NCBI GenBank assembly: GCA_018350325.1 | Contig: JAEVLN010000008.1 | Span: forward strand, 1,426,001 to 1,490,000 | DNA: 64,000 bases | Reading direction: 5' to 3' | Source: Globodera rostochiensis | Lineage: Eukaryota > Nematoda > Chromadorea > Rhabditida > Heteroderidae | Shown: one piece after another, positions 11,589 to 23,790 of the stretch | Layout: each line of letters starts with the position of its first letter | Numbering within the stretch: the first letter of the stretch is position 1 | Notes under the pieces: generated by a model | The model's database searches: none | The model's input: only the letters and a program-made list of their open reading frames with translations | What the model was told of the DNA's origin: nothing | Program-made: the position numbers and the translations under genes

Positions 11589-13760
11589 ATGTCTCCATCA
11601 ATTTCGTCCCTCTTCTCCCTTTTGCTTTTGGCAGTGTCCAACGCCATTTCTGGCACCGTTCGTCACTACGATGGGTTATAGTCAATTTCCGTAATCACTT
11701 TCAAACACCAAACCTTCGCAGTTTCCAACTCCTTCGTGCCACCCCAAAAACGCTGGAACAGCTCGTCGCCCTTCGCAACTTCACTGAGGGTGCCATTGTA
11801 CAACAAAATTCTGATGCCGATGTGTGGAACTTTCGCCCGTTTGTGGGAGAACCTTCGGAATTCTTTGCCGGACCGAACGATGCAAAGAGTGTTCTCGACT
11901 TTCTCGACAAAAACCAAATCCCCAACGATGTCCTTGTCACGGATTTTGGAATGTACGGTTTGAGTTTTATTCGTGAAAGTTCTAACTTTCGTTTTGTCGT
12001 TTCAGACAGCTCAGAAAGTCTCAGAAACAATTTATTTTGCATGATCCAGCAGAGCAAATTCGGAGTCCGTCCGACTTTGACCTGAACCGTTTCCATCCCT
12101 TCGAATCGGTCATTTGCTCACTTTCCCAAAAGGCATTTCGTCCCATTTGTTCTCAGATTGTCAGTTACCTCCACCTTTTGGGCGAAGCCCATCCGGAGTT
12201 CATCAAATTCGGCTCTATCGGCAAAACCTCCGAGGGTCGTGACATGCCCTTCTTGACGGTCTCGACCCGTTGCCATTTAAATGCCATCAAATGCCTTTTT
12301 AGCTCGGATATCCATCCGCCTCCAAAAAGCCGGCTCTATTCGTTGATGCCGGCATCCACGCGCGGGAATGGATTGCACCGGCGGTCGCCCTTCACTTTAT
12401 TAACGCGGTATTTTATTTATAAATGATTAAATTCGATTCGCCCTGCCCTTTTTAGCTAATTAACGTCCCCCGCTTCCATTCCCTCCTCTCCGACGTCGAC
12501 GTCCACGTGCTCCCGTCGGTTAATCCGGATGGATACAGCTACACTTGGACCGAAGACCGTAAAAGATTGATTAAAAACCCTCAAACAAAATTAAATATAA
12601 ATTCACTTTTGAGGCCTCTGGCGAAGGACCCGTTCGGGCCCAGTAAAAGCAGACCCTAAGGTTTGTGGGTCGAACGACGATTCTGAAGAGGAAGAATATT
12701 GTTACGGTGTGGACCCAAACCGAAACTTTCCCTTCCATTGGGTGAGAATGATTTATTTGCAAGACAAAATATGTAATATAACGGAGTTTAGGGAAAGGCT
12801 GGGGTCAGCAAATGCCCGTGCAGGTCGAATTCGGCAGATAATTTTATAAATAAATTGGTTTAGTCAAGTGTACAACGGGGAGAAGCCCCTCTCTGAGCCG
12901 GAATGTGCTAACTTGGCCAAATTTATAAGTGCCAATAGCGGAACGATCAAAGCCTATTTGACTTTGCACGCCTTCAGCAATCTGATCATTCACCCGTACG
13001 GCTTCGAAAGACATTTCTACCCAAAGGATATTGCACAAATTGTAAAACGAACTGCAGGGCTAAGTCTAACGAACAACATATTTAATTCAGCGATCGGTGG
13101 CAAATTCTATGGCAAAAGCGGTTTCGACGGCGGGGGGAGACAAATTTAAAGTCGGAAGTGCGCCGGACATTCTTTGTGGGAGAAAAACTAATTAAGTAAA
13201 CATTAATTAAGCAAAGTTTAAAGATTTGGTGTCGGGGAGCAGTGACGATTTTGCACGCAATCAAGGAATAAAGTAAGCATTTGATGCATAATGATTGAAG
13301 TTGGGCCATCAGGTACACTTACACAATGGAACTGACTTCGGGATGGTACGACAGCAATTACGTGGGATTTGTGTACCCGGAGGAAGGGATCGCAAAAGAA
13401 GCGGAACAGGTGAACAAATCACTTCCGGAAATTCTGAAACTGATCAGTTTTCGACTGATCAGTTTCCGACTTTATCAGTTTTCGACTGATCAGTTTCCGA
13501 CTTTATCAGTTTCCGACTTTATCAGTTTCCGACTGATCAGTTTCCGACTTTATCAGTTTCCGACTGATCAGTTTCCGACTTTATCAGTTTCCGACTTTAT
13601 CAGTTTCCGACTGATCAGTTTCCGACTTTATCAGGGGTTCCTTTGACCTTCCCGCCAATTTTAGGTATTACCGGCGCTGTGGACCTTGGCCGAGCATATC
13701 AAAAATGAGCCAGAAGAAACTTGGAGGGGCAGCAGCGAAAGGGATGGCGAAAGCCCATAG
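11589..13760 (+). CDS. Secreted zinc carboxypeptidase (peptidase M14A)
   Basis: Removes C-terminal residues from peptides; probably a secreted digestive or processing enzyme. ATG 11589 opens a signal peptide ([19 protein letters not shown]), followed by the activation peptide ([20 protein letters not shown]). The catalytic domain shows the zinc ligands in [11 protein letters not shown], then [17 protein letters not shown], the third zinc ligand in [21 protein letters not shown], and the catalytic Glu in YTYTMEL. The last exon reads [18 protein letters not shown] and stops at TAG 13758-13760. All key M14 residues I can check are present. The final intron (about 13411-13663) carries a minisatellite. 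Confidence 0.92.
13440..13636. repeat. Minisatellite in the carboxypeptidase last intron
   Basis: About 13 head-to-tail units of 15-16 bp, built from TTTCCGACTGATCAG and TTTCCGACTTTATCAG in mixed order. It lies between the splice donor after AEAEQ-type sequence (near 13410) and the acceptor near 13663, so it is removed from the mRNA. Confidence 0.9.
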
Positions 13761-14892
13761 AAAGCCAATGGAATTGGGGAAAGTGAAGAAAAGATAAATA
13801 ATGATAAATCACATGCTTTGACACTTCCCTTCCACCTTTATTAGCATCTATTAGTAATTAAGCAAATAGTTCTGAATAGCTTCGTCCTCCCCCACCGAAA
13901 CTAATAAAATTCCATTTGTTTGATTGTGCCCAGAGCAATGATTGCCAATGCCTCGTGGGAAAGTCGGAACGCTTTATCCGATTTCCGATTCCTCACGTCT
14001 CCGGCATTCCCTTCGCGGTGCTCAACCGGTCGTTTTCGGCATTCGTGAAGAAAACTCCCGGCCATTTGTTGTGCCGCCTCTGCTGGTACGGTATAGCGAT
14101 TAATTGGAGATGTTTTTTTGGGTGCCTTTAATTGTTTTTTCGAATACCAAAAAGAAATATTTTTCTCAAGACTTTCCGTTTGAAAAAGGTTTTAAGTTTT
14201 TAGGTGGCTTTTACGTATGTATCATTAGTTTTTACAATTTTTGATCAATCATTAAACATTATTTACTTCGCCCATTCCCCCCCCCCCCACCCCCGTTTTA
14301 AAGGTCGCCCCTTGCAACGCTCAGTTGGGCCCTCATTTGCGCATTTCGACTCTCTCCGACTTTATTAGTTCGTCGGTTTTGCTTTCGTCGTATTGAACGA
14401 TTCGGTCCAAAAACGAGCGGTTTTAACTGCGCCTGAGGGGCAAAAAATTCAAACGTCCAAAAATACGTTTTCTCGCTTTGACATTCGACGAACACTTTTT
14501 GTTGAAACTTCCAAATTCCTTTCTTCTTTTATTCATTTCCCTCTAATTTTGCCTTTTGAAGATAAAAACCTAAAAAAAAAACTGAAGGAATTTGCCTTTA
14601 TTTTTAAATATTTTGTTCATTGCATCGATCGTCCAAAAGACCAAGGAAAAGAAGGCAATTCTTTGTGGCGCAAGACCGACCTTTACCATTCACAACGTCG
14701 CTTTGTCCTCGTTGCAAATCAAAACAATTAATTTTTAATTACCTAATTAGGGGGGGGGGGGGGGGGGGGTCCCGCGCCCCTTTCTTCCCAACGATTGGCC
14801 ATTCATTCCTTTTAAGTGATTAGATAACCATCGCTTAAAACTGTCACGCAAAACTTTCCCCTCAAACACTTTAATTCCCGCCTCTCAAATTA
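13761..14892. other. Intergenic with G and C homopolymers, no gene recognised
   Basis: Short frames occur, but none shows family similarity or consistent splicing. Long runs lie at 14278-14289 (C) and 14751-14769 (G). A stretch near 13930-14095 on the + strand looks weakly coding (KSERFIRFPIPHVSGIPFAV) but has no neighbouring exon I can join. Confidence 0.35.
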
Positions 14893-15213
14893 ATGAAGAT
14901 GTTCCGTCGTCCCTTTTCCCGAATAATCGCCTTTTCTCTGCTGCTGTTTTTCATTTTTTCCATTTTCCATTCGACAACGCAAAAAGCTCCATTAAATGTT
15001 GAAAAAAGCGACCCTTTCAATAGGTGAGCGAAAATAAACAAATAAACGCTTTTTTATATATTAAACAAATTCACTAAATCCCCCCCCCCCCCCCCCCGCA
15101 GGGTCATTCATCCCCATTTGATGGAAAAGAGATTCGCAGATTGCTTCTCGACTTGCGGACGTCTCAGAGAACCGAGCAAAAAGTACTGCTTCAAGAACTG
15201 TATTCAGGGGTGA
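14893..15213 (+). CDS. Small secreted Cys protein, CX3C-X10-CX3C (80 aa)
   Basis: Two exons, 14893-15023 and 15102-15213, join in frame through a GT-AG intron whose acceptor follows a run of about 17 C. The product is 80 residues: a basic start (MKMFRRPFSR), a strong hydrophobic signal segment (IIAFSLLLFFIFSIF), then a short mature part with four cysteines spaced C-x3-C-x10-C-x3-C (DCFSTCG...KKYCFKNC). This spacing suits a disulfide-held helical hairpin. I know no family match. Small secreted Cys proteins are typical effector candidates in parasitic nematodes, but that role is inference; a type II membrane anchor is also possible. Confidence 0.6.
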
Positions 15214-15386
15214 AGAATGTCGTGACGGATGAGAGAGAGCGGAAAAGCGATTGATTTATCCATTCAAAACTCAATTTTTGCATTTACAATAAATGACATC
15301 ACATCGCAAAACAAAATTTGGCTTAACCAATCATTTTTTTGTTTAATGATTTTGAGAATTGAGCCAATGTTTGCGTCCACCGCTCC

Positions 15387-17785
15387 CTAAAGTGCGATTG
15401 TGCCAAAGCTAATGTCGCGTGATTCGATGCCGACTTCGTTAACGCCTCTTCGGATGCGGAAAAAGCCCTTCTCGCCCCAGGCGCTATTCCAAGAGTTGGC
15501 ACCCATCCAGTATTTGGTGCTGCGCCCGTCTGTGCAGTTCACGCGTCCGTAGCCGATCAGCCGAACGATGTGACCTCCGCCAACTTCGTTGGGCGTCGAC
15601 TGAACAATAAAATATAAATATTCAAAATTTAAATGTTGGCATATCATTTTGCGTTTTCTCCATTTTGTCTAATCAACTAGCAATTGGTTCTACCACGTGG
15701 TGATAAATTCCGCCAGCGTAAAACCGGACAAAGCTGCCATAGGCAATAATATCCACGGGCACTGTGCCGTTGTGGAAAATCTCCTCCTTGATCACCTGCT
15801 CCCAGCCCATTTCCAACCCCAAAGTGTGCCAATTAGCCGCTGATCGAGTGTTTTGGGTTCAATTAAAGAATGAATTGCAACGAATGACTTACTTTTCACT
15901 TTATCAAAGTCATAATCTTGCCAGTGTTGAGCATTTGAACATCGTTTTTCACATTCTCCGGAATATTTGAAGCCGCCTTTGTTCTTCGAGTGGGACGTGG
16001 ACGGAAAGGGGTAAGGTTTGCAGCCGCCTAAGGCACAAAAGGGAGAAAAAGGCATTAGCAGCTTAATGATAAATTAATAACCCTGTTGGTAGCCATTTCC
16101 GGACACTACGCCAACTTCGTTAAGAAACCGCCACACTTTGTACGACCAACCTCCTTGACATCTAAGCACAAAGTTTGTTATCAGTCAAAAGAAAATTTGC
16201 CATGGCATTGATAGGGGCACATGTCAACTCGCCAACTGTTCGACTCGCCGACGCCGACTCGCCGCCGCCGACTCGCCGATCGCCGACTCGCCGCCGCCGA
16301 CTCGCCGCCGCCGACTCGCCGACGCCGACTCGCCGCCGCCGACTCGCCGCCGCCGACTCGCCGATGGCCGACTCGCCGATGGTCGACCGCCGCCGCCGAC
16401 TCGCCGATGGTCGACTCGCCGCCGCCGACTCGCCGATGGTCGACTCGCTGACACCGACTCGCCGACACCGACTCGCCGATGGTCGACCGCCGCCGCCGAC
16501 TCGCCGATGGTCGACTCGCTGACGCCGACTCGCCGATGGTCGACTCGCCGACGCCGACTCGCCGATGGTCGACTCGCCGACGCCGACTCGCCGATGGTCG
16601 ACTCGCCGCCGCCGACGCCCGACTCGCCGATGGTCGACTCGCCAACGATTCGACTCCAACGGTTGACTCACCGATAATATTTTATTCCTGTTTTATTTTC
16701 AAGCTAGCTTGTTGGAAACCCGTTAATATCAATAGCAAGAAGGTCCCCTCCCCATTCCTTACGCGTCTTGTCCCCCCGCGTGTCCGCATTGCATTATGTC
16801 TGTGGCCGAGAAGTAGGAGGCGTCCTGGTCGGCGGGAGGCGTCGGCCATCCACGCTTAGCGAGCGCAATGCAAAAGCGGTCGGTGAAAGCGGCAGCTCCG
16901 GCGACGGCGTAACAGCTGAGACAACGCGATTGGTCGCGGATTTCGCTTCTGAAAGGGACGGGGGACGACTGTTCTTCGGGACGTTTAATTTAACAATTTT
17001 TATTTTCCAATTTAAAGTTTTGTATTAAAAACAAAACAATGCTAATTTGTAAGTGAAACAATTTCCATTTTTTAAAGTTCTTACATTAATTTGTCACATT
17101 CGGGCCATTTCTTGCGAATATCGAAGCGATAATCGCTGCAAGTTACTGGGCCGCTCTCGGCATCGCTGTCTGTCACCAATTTGTACGTCAACGAGTCGAC
17201 TTAATTCGACATTTTTGAAATTGAAACGCTTCGCCTTAAGTGATTTGCCTTGGCTAAAGTATTCTAACTCCGGCTCCTCGGCCGACAAAGGCATCGGCCG
17301 AATTTCGTACCCATCGGACCCCCCAAATTGATGTGGCACTTCCGGCAAATTGCCGTCGTCGTCCGCCGCCTCTTTTCGGTCTCCCATTCTCACAAAATAG
17401 CGAAGTTCCGTGTCATCCAACAGAGAGAACTGATCGATCAGTTCGGCCTGTACTCGTCGCATAAAGTTTTGGTTCAAATTCCTTGGCCCTTTGGGCATTT
17501 CCTCTTCTTTACCTTCCACGTTTCCGCCTTTCTGTTCACTTCGTTCATGCCCAATTTAGCCTTCTCCAGTCGATGCTTTCTCTCCGTCTTCGCCAATTCA
17601 TTGGAGTCTTCGCCACTTTTTACTTCGTCCTATGGGAAATGCATTTTATTTGTTAGGTTTGTGAATAACAAATAAATTAAATATTATTTATTAAATGGAT
17701 TAAACACTTTTTTAAATGATGACGTCATTAGGACGATGTCAAAGAGAACGACGCCGACGATGGTAAAGACGAAAAGTTTCTTCAT
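15387..17785 (-). CDS. Cathepsin B-like cysteine protease (C1A), divergent active site
   Basis: ATG 17785 begins a signal peptide ([15 protein letters not shown]). A propeptide follows ([15 protein letters not shown] region), then [17 protein letters not shown] and [18 protein letters not shown] holding the presumed catalytic Cys. [20 protein letters not shown] and [19 protein letters not shown] give the occluding-loop region, [12 protein letters not shown] the His, and [15 protein letters not shown] the Asn. Stop is TAG at 15387. Cathepsin B normally has QGSCGSCW at the active site and a His-His pair in the occluding loop. Here the site reads QSRCLSCY, with one His visible in the loop. The intron at 17200-17248 fits GC-AG only. 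The intron at 16162-16762 holds a GC-rich repeat. Confidence 0.9.
16229..16650. repeat. GC-rich minisatellite in a cathepsin B intron
   Basis: Irregular tandem array of GACTCGCCG blocks joined by CCGCC, ACGCC or ATGGTC. It is almost free of stops in several frames on both strands, which makes long spurious frames. It sits in the intron between the active-site exon and the CQGGW exon. Confidence 0.9.
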
Positions 17786-19144
17786 GCTTTTAAAGTAATT
17801 TCGTTGGTTATTGATGTTTGAGTGCTGTAAAGAGGAGCTTTTACTAATGGAATTTGATTATTTGGTGGGAGGATTTGTCGATCACTAAATGCCCAAATTA
17901 TAATGCAAATGTTCAATTAACAACAAATTGGGCAATTGAGCGGTCGGGAGAGAAAGGAGGGCACCGGGGGATTTGTTCTGTGCCTGTCTGTCTGTCGATT
18001 ACAGATCGGATAATTATGATTATGTTCGGATGTGATCGAATGATCGGCGATGGATATGGAGAAAGTCTCGTGTTCTTTCCATCTCAAACAAACCAGTTCA
18101 AAATCCGGTTAAAAAGTTCTGAAAATTTTCCAAAGAATTAATAACACCAAAAAGTAAATAAACATTGAATTTGTAGGTGTCATCAAATAGTTTAGAAAAG
18201 GGTAGTAAATTCCGGTATTTTACATTTTTAATTAGAACTTGCGGAGATAAATTATTTGTTCAATTATATTTTATCTGTCGGATGATGAACTCTCAAAGCT
18301 TCGTTCCGATTGAAGTTGTAAGAATATGTGTAAACTGTTGGAGTACATTTGTCCATTAGCAATTTTAATTCTCACCGTTTATTTATGCATTTATCGCAGA
18401 ACATTTCGATTAGCAATCATTGCCTTTCATTGCGTTTATTTCTAAGTTTCTCTTCAAAATGCGCAAAAATCCATGGGCTTGTAAGGTTTGTAAGCCCCCC
18501 CCCCGCACAATTCCCGTCCCTCAGCCCCCCCCCCCTCCCCTCCCCTCCCCTCCGGCATTGCTGCAGGCCCTCCTCAAATTCCCTCAACGCATAATTTATG
18601 AGTTCCCCGCCGGCGTGAGTGGGCTTTGTCGGCACGATGCTAGCAGGTAAAATCCGCTCACATCAGCCCTCAGCTCACAATGGCACTCCGTGGAGCATTT
18701 TCTTGAGGGATGGGTGGACGGGACTCACATTTATATTTATGCTATTATACTCCCCCCCTCCCTCAACTCTGGCAATTCCCTCCCGTGCCGCACTCTCCGC
18801 CCATTATTTTCACCGTTCCTCCTCCGCTCGTGTTGATGCCCTAATTTGGCCGAATCTTTTTGAGGCCGGAAAAGGCCGAAGATGGATGGGGGGGGGAGGG
18901 GGGGGGGATATGTTTTTGGGTCAACCAAATCAATGCCATTTTTGCTGAAAGAACCTTTTATAAAAATGATAAAATTGCTTTGTTCAAATTGTTCGGATGC
19001 CGCCGATCGATGACTTTCAAATCTATGTGCCTTATTGATAATATTCCGATAAGAGTTCTTCCTTTTGCTTTCCCAATTTACTCATTATGTACTTCCATCA
19101 ACAAAAGATTCTTTTTTATTTTTTTCAGTTTCTTCCGTTATCCG
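17786..19144. other. Intergenic between divergent genes, no gene recognised
   Basis: Lies between the 5' ends of the cathepsin B gene (-) and the decarboxylase gene (+), so both promoters should be here. The left half is AT-rich; 18490-18560 and 18880-18910 hold C and G runs. No supported coding exon. An upstream decarboxylase exon ending near TTTTTTTCAG at 19128 is possible but unproven. Confidence 0.4.
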
Positions 19145-22100
19145 ATGGATTCCGATTCTTTGCGTCGTTACGGGTGCGAAATGGTTGGTCATTTGTTTAT
19201 ATTCATTTGAACTCTTTAAATCAAAATGCCCGAAGGTTCATTTTGTGGCCAACTACTGGGACTCGTTGGACAATGGCGATCGGATGCCGTTACCCGACGT
19301 GAAGCCGGGTTACATCCGTGCACTAATTCCCGACGAACCGCCCAAAACGGCCGAGGAATGGGAGAAGATTTTCGCGGACATTGAACCGGTTGTGCTGAGA
19401 GGGAACACCCATTGGTCAAACAAACAAAATGCCAAGTTCAATTTGAATCGTTCCTTTAGGCACCATCCCAATTTCTTCGCTTATTACTCGACCGCGTGCA
19501 GTTACGCTGGCGTTATCGGGGACATTCTGAGCGGGGGGATCGCCGCAATTGGCTTTACCTGGGTGTTTTTAAAAGTGTAAACCAAAAGCTTCCGGAGTTA
19601 AATACACTTTTTTAAATTTATTTTTAAAAAGGGGCTTACTCTGACCGGCTTAAAGGCATAAAGAAGTCGCATCATTTTCTGAATTTCCTCTTCAGAAGTC
19701 CAGCCCCGCAATGACCGAGCTGGAGCAGAGCATGCTGGACTGGCTGGCGAAGGCAATTGGACTGCCATCGGCGTTTTGGAACTCGGACCCCGGGCCCGGC
19801 ATCGGAATGATCCAAAGGTCGTTGGTCGTTGTGTACGAGGCCATTCGCACCAAAATTGCAATGCTTACAAAAATCCTTTCAGCACGGCCAGCGATGCAAC
19901 TTTGGTCGCTTTGCTCAGTGCTAGGGCCCGAGCCGTGGAGGTGCGTTGGATGAAAATAAATCCGGGGGAGGAACCGTTTGAGAATCCGGGGGAGGAACCG
20001 TTTGAGAATTCGGGGGGCGGGGGGGGGGAGACGTCTGAGAATCCGGGGGAGGAACCGTTTGAGAATCCGGGGGGCGGGGGGGGGGAGCCGTCTGAGAATC
20101 CGGGGGAGGAACCGTTTGAGAATCCGGGGGCGGGGGGAGGGGAGCCGTCTGAGAATCCGGGGGAGGAACCGTTTGAGAATCCGGGGGAGGAACCGTTTGA
20201 GAATCCGGGGGGGGGGAGACGTCTGAGAATCCGGGGGAGGAACCGTTTGAGAATCCGGGGGGCGGGGGGGGGGAGCCGTCTGAGAATCCGGGGGAGGAAC
20301 CGTTTGAGAATCCGGGGGCGGGGGGGGGGGGAGCCGTCTGAGAATCCGGGGGAGGAACCGTTTGAGAATCCGGGGGCGGGGGGGGGGGAGCCGTCTGAGA
20401 ATCCGGGGGAGGAACCGTTTGAGAATCCGGGGGCGGGGGGGGGAGCCGTCTGAGAATCCGGGGGAGGAACCGTTTGAGAATCCGGGGGGGGGGGGGAGCC
20501 GTCTGAGAATCCGGGGGAGGAACCGTTTGAGAATCCGGGGGGGGGGAGCCGTCTGAGAATCCGGGGGAGGAACCGTTTGAGAATCCGGGGGGGGGAGCCG
20601 TCTGAGAATCCGGGGGAGGAACCGTTTGAGAATCCGGGGGGGGGAGCCGTCTGAGAATCCGGGGGAGGAACCGTTTGAGAATCCGGGCCAAGGGTGAGCG
20701 TGGTCACGGTTTACGAATTACGGCACTTTTGGGAATGATTCAAAATCACGAATTACGAATACGAGTTTTTTTTTGTGGGTCTGATCATTCGCTCAAAACA
20801 AACAGACAATGAAGCGCAACAGCAGCAGTGTGGCGATTCCGCAAGTGCTGAGAGATCCGATCGTAAAGGCAATGAGTCGTCTGAACGGAATGGGCGAAAC
20901 CCTTCGGAACAGAATCAGAACGAATGGAAATGCATTGACGCGAATGTTTGGGGTCGCAATAAAAGGGGAGGAAAATTACGGTAAGGATCGATCGGACACC
21001 AAAGAAAATAATGATTTTACAAACGAAGAAGGAAAAATTGGACAATTGACAACTTTTGAGGCACATGATCCGGTGTATTTCAGCCGATTGGTCGCTTATT
21101 GTTCTGATCAGGTTTGATCAAAAACTTTGGCATTTTAAAATTAATTTTGTTTTATTTGACAGTCGCATTCCTCCGTCCTGAAGGTTAAATCATTAACTTT
21201 TATTGAACAATCATTCAAAGCGCACAATTTTAACTAATTGTTTTAATTAAGGGCATTATGTTGTGTGGTGTAAAAGTGCGAAAATTACCGACGAGCAAAG
21301 AAAATGGCGGCAACTTTGTGCTAAAGTCCGAAGTGCTTGAGTCGGCGATTAAAGTGAAAATGCGAATAAATTCAAATAAATTTTATGAATTGCGATTATT
21401 TTTGTGTAGGAAGACCGCGCGAAGGGACTGACCCCCTTCATTTTGGTGGCCACAATCGGCACGACAAATACTTGCGCGATCGAGTCGTGCCGCGAGTTGG
21501 GTCCAGTCTGCAGCAGAGAGGGCATTTGGCTGCACGTCGACGCAGCCTATGCCGGTAAGAAGCAGCGATCAGAAGTTATGTCCATTCGATTCCCTTTTAT
21601 TAGGAAGTTTTTTGATCTGTGAAGAATTTCGCTATTTGTCGGACGGAGTCGAATTCGCAGATTCGTTCAATTTCAACGCGCATAAGGCGCTAATGATCAA
21701 CTTCGACTGCTCTCCGATGTGGTGGGTCAAGCATTATTTTATGGTCCCTTTGGCTATTTGTCAAAAGTGCATAATTTAAGGTTCAAAAACGGAGACGAGG
21801 CAATTGCCTTCTTCAACGTGGACCCGGTTTATCTTCAGCACGAACATCAGAGGGATGCCTACGACTTCCGAGTGAGTTGCTGCAAAGCTTGCCGGTCGGG
21901 TCGCCCAGTCCAAAACTTTCATTATTTTGATTAAGCATCTCCAAGTCGCCCTCGGGCGCCGCTTCCGAGCGCTGAAAATTTGGTTCGTGTTTCGCGCTAT
22001 CGGCATCCAACAAATTCAGCAATTTCTGAGGATGGTATGGGCCATTTTTTGAGTAATTCGACCGTTGTTGTCCCTCAGCAAAACGGATTGGCAAAAACAT

Positions 22101-22563
22101 TCGCTGACCTCCTGCTAAGAGACGACCGCTTCGAGCTGTTCGTTCCCCAGAACTTGGGCTTGTGCTGCTTTCGGATGAAGGTGGTCGCATAATCAATGTC
22201 CCCTTTGACTTTAAAGCCATTTATCTGAAAACAATTTAAAAATTTCCGAGTTCATCACTAAGAATATCAAACTTCGGGGCTCTTCAAGGAAATTTTCTGC
22301 ATATAACAAACGAGAATTTGAGCTCTGGTCCTGGGACCAAATTGATCCGCTTCCCTTTTAAGACCAGCAACAAACTGAACGAGGCGCTGTGTGTGGCGAT
22401 CAACGAAGACCGGCGCGTCCATTTGGTGGCCTCGTCTACCCACGGCACTTTTTTCCTTCGTTTCGCCGTTTGCAGTTCCAAAACGCGTGAAACAAACATC
22501 GAAATGGCGGTCAAAGTTATTGTGGAAATGGCCAATAAAGTGATAGAAAACCGCCGGCTTTGA
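19145..22563 (+). CDS. Group II PLP decarboxylase (AADC/tyrosine/histidine decarboxylase family)
   Basis: Decarboxylates an aromatic amino acid or histidine to a biogenic amine; the substrate cannot be fixed from sequence. ATG 19145 gives [13 protein letters not shown], spliced to [20 protein letters not shown] and [16 protein letters not shown]. Then come [96 protein letters not shown] and the PLP-lysine block [20 protein letters not shown]. The C-terminal part reads [18 protein letters not shown] and ends ENRRL-TGA at 22561-22563. Between ARAVE and AYCSDQ an exon (about 20812-21114) encodes roughly 90 residues longer than vertebrate AADC in this loop. The preceding intron carries a large G-rich repeat. 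Confidence 0.9.
19961..20690. repeat. G-rich compound minisatellite in the decarboxylase intron
   Basis: Alternating blocks GAATCCGGGGGAGGAACCG + TTTGA and GAATCCGGGG followed by a variable G run, AGCCG and TCTGA, about 12 doublets. Open in several frames on both strands (for example Pro/Ser-rich frames on the minus strand). It follows the donor after the ARAVE exon and precedes the acceptor near 20809, so it is intronic. Confidence 0.92.
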
Positions 22564-23127
22564 AGGCGAAAGGACAATGGCGGCCGGAGAATGTAAAGGG
22601 CTGATAAAGAATGTTGGCATCTCACTCATTAGCTTCATTGTTCCAATTAATTACCTTTCTCATTATTAAACCACCTTCTCCTAATTGATCGAAGCGATTT
22701 CGGTCACAAACGGAAGAAAGCATCGTTTTGATGACATCACTCATAAGGGCAAACACCGAAATAATGTTATTTGAACAAGTGGGCAAATAAAGTTTAATAA
22801 GCATATGATTTGGGTGTGGAGATTACGCAAAAAGATGAACGGATTGGGGGCTTATTTTATTGGCTTTGGATGATTTTCATAAAATTTTGATGGAACATTC
22901 AAAAAGAGAAAATTTCGAAGAAAAAATTCCCCCCCCCCCCTCGCCCCTCTGCCCTCGCCCAGAAGCTTGAAATAGCCTAAAAAGGGCCGCTAAAACAAAA
23001 ATGTTCCAGCATTTTTAATAACAAAATGTGGGTTTTTGCGAGTTTCTTCCGATGGATGATCACAATTGTCAAGTTTTTTATAAATTCCTTCTCTCCAACT
23101 CCGAGTTGTTGAGAAAAATTGTTGGTA
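22564..23127. other. Intergenic, no gene recognised
   Basis: Spacer downstream of the decarboxylase, AT-rich, with a C run at 22930. No supported coding sequence. Confidence 0.4.
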
Positions 23128-23605
23128 GAACCGGGTCTTGAGAAATCGGCAAAACCGTTAACCGGGTCTCGAGAAATCGGCAAAACCGTTAACCGGGTCT
23201 CGAGAAGTCGGCAAAACCGTTAACCGGGTCTCGAGAAATCGGCAAAACCGTTAACCGGGTCTCGAGAAATCGGCAAAACCGTTAACCGGGTCTCGAGAAA
23301 TCGGAAAATTCGTTAACCGGGTCTCGAGAAATCGGCAAAACCGTTAACCGGGTCTCGAGAAATCGGCAAAACCGTTAACCGGGTCTCGAGAAATCGGCAA
23401 AACCGTTGACCGGGTCTCGAGAAATCGGCAAAACCGTTAACCGGGTCTCGAGAAATCGGCAAAACCGTTGACCGGGTCTCGAGAAATCGGCAAAACCGTT
23501 AACCGGGTCTCGAGAAATCGGCAAAACCGTTAACCGGGTCTCGAGAAATCGGCAAAACCGTTAACCGGGTCTCGAGAAATCGAAAAATTCGTTAACCGGG
23601 GCGAC
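23128..23605. repeat. 31-bp satellite array, about 15 copies
   Basis: Direct repeats with a constant 31-bp period. Each unit has GGGTCTCGAGAAATCGG then CAAAACCGTTAACC. Most copies are identical; variants include GAAAATTCG for CAAAACCG and GTTGAC for GTTAAC. The unit contains the palindromes TCTCGAGA and GTTAAC. It ends about 185 bp before the GT14 start codon, so it lies in or near that promoter. Repeats abut without spacers, so it is not a CRISPR array. Confidence 0.95.
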
Positions 23606-23790
23606 TTGTGCTACCCTAATTTCACCGATGAAACGCCACACATTCATTTATTATTAACACCAATAAACAAATCTTTGCTTTCCTTCCCGGGCATCGATTA
23701 CAAAAAGTCCAATTGATTTACAAATTGAATATGTACGGGGAGTTTCCGATAAATTTTAAAATTTTAAGACAAAACGAATAATTGGCGAGG

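Noticed and set aside
16162..16859. Several Arg/Ser/Asp-rich frames on both strands
   Set aside because: Produced by the GACTCGCCG array in a cathepsin B intron; both strands are open because the repeat lacks stops.
19776..20707. Pro/Ser-rich and Glu/Gly-rich frames up to 280 codons
   Set aside because: Repeat-derived, inside the decarboxylase intron; no conserved domain.
23128..23605. CRISPR-like regular repeat
   Set aside because: Units abut with no unique spacers and the genome is eukaryotic; it is a satellite.
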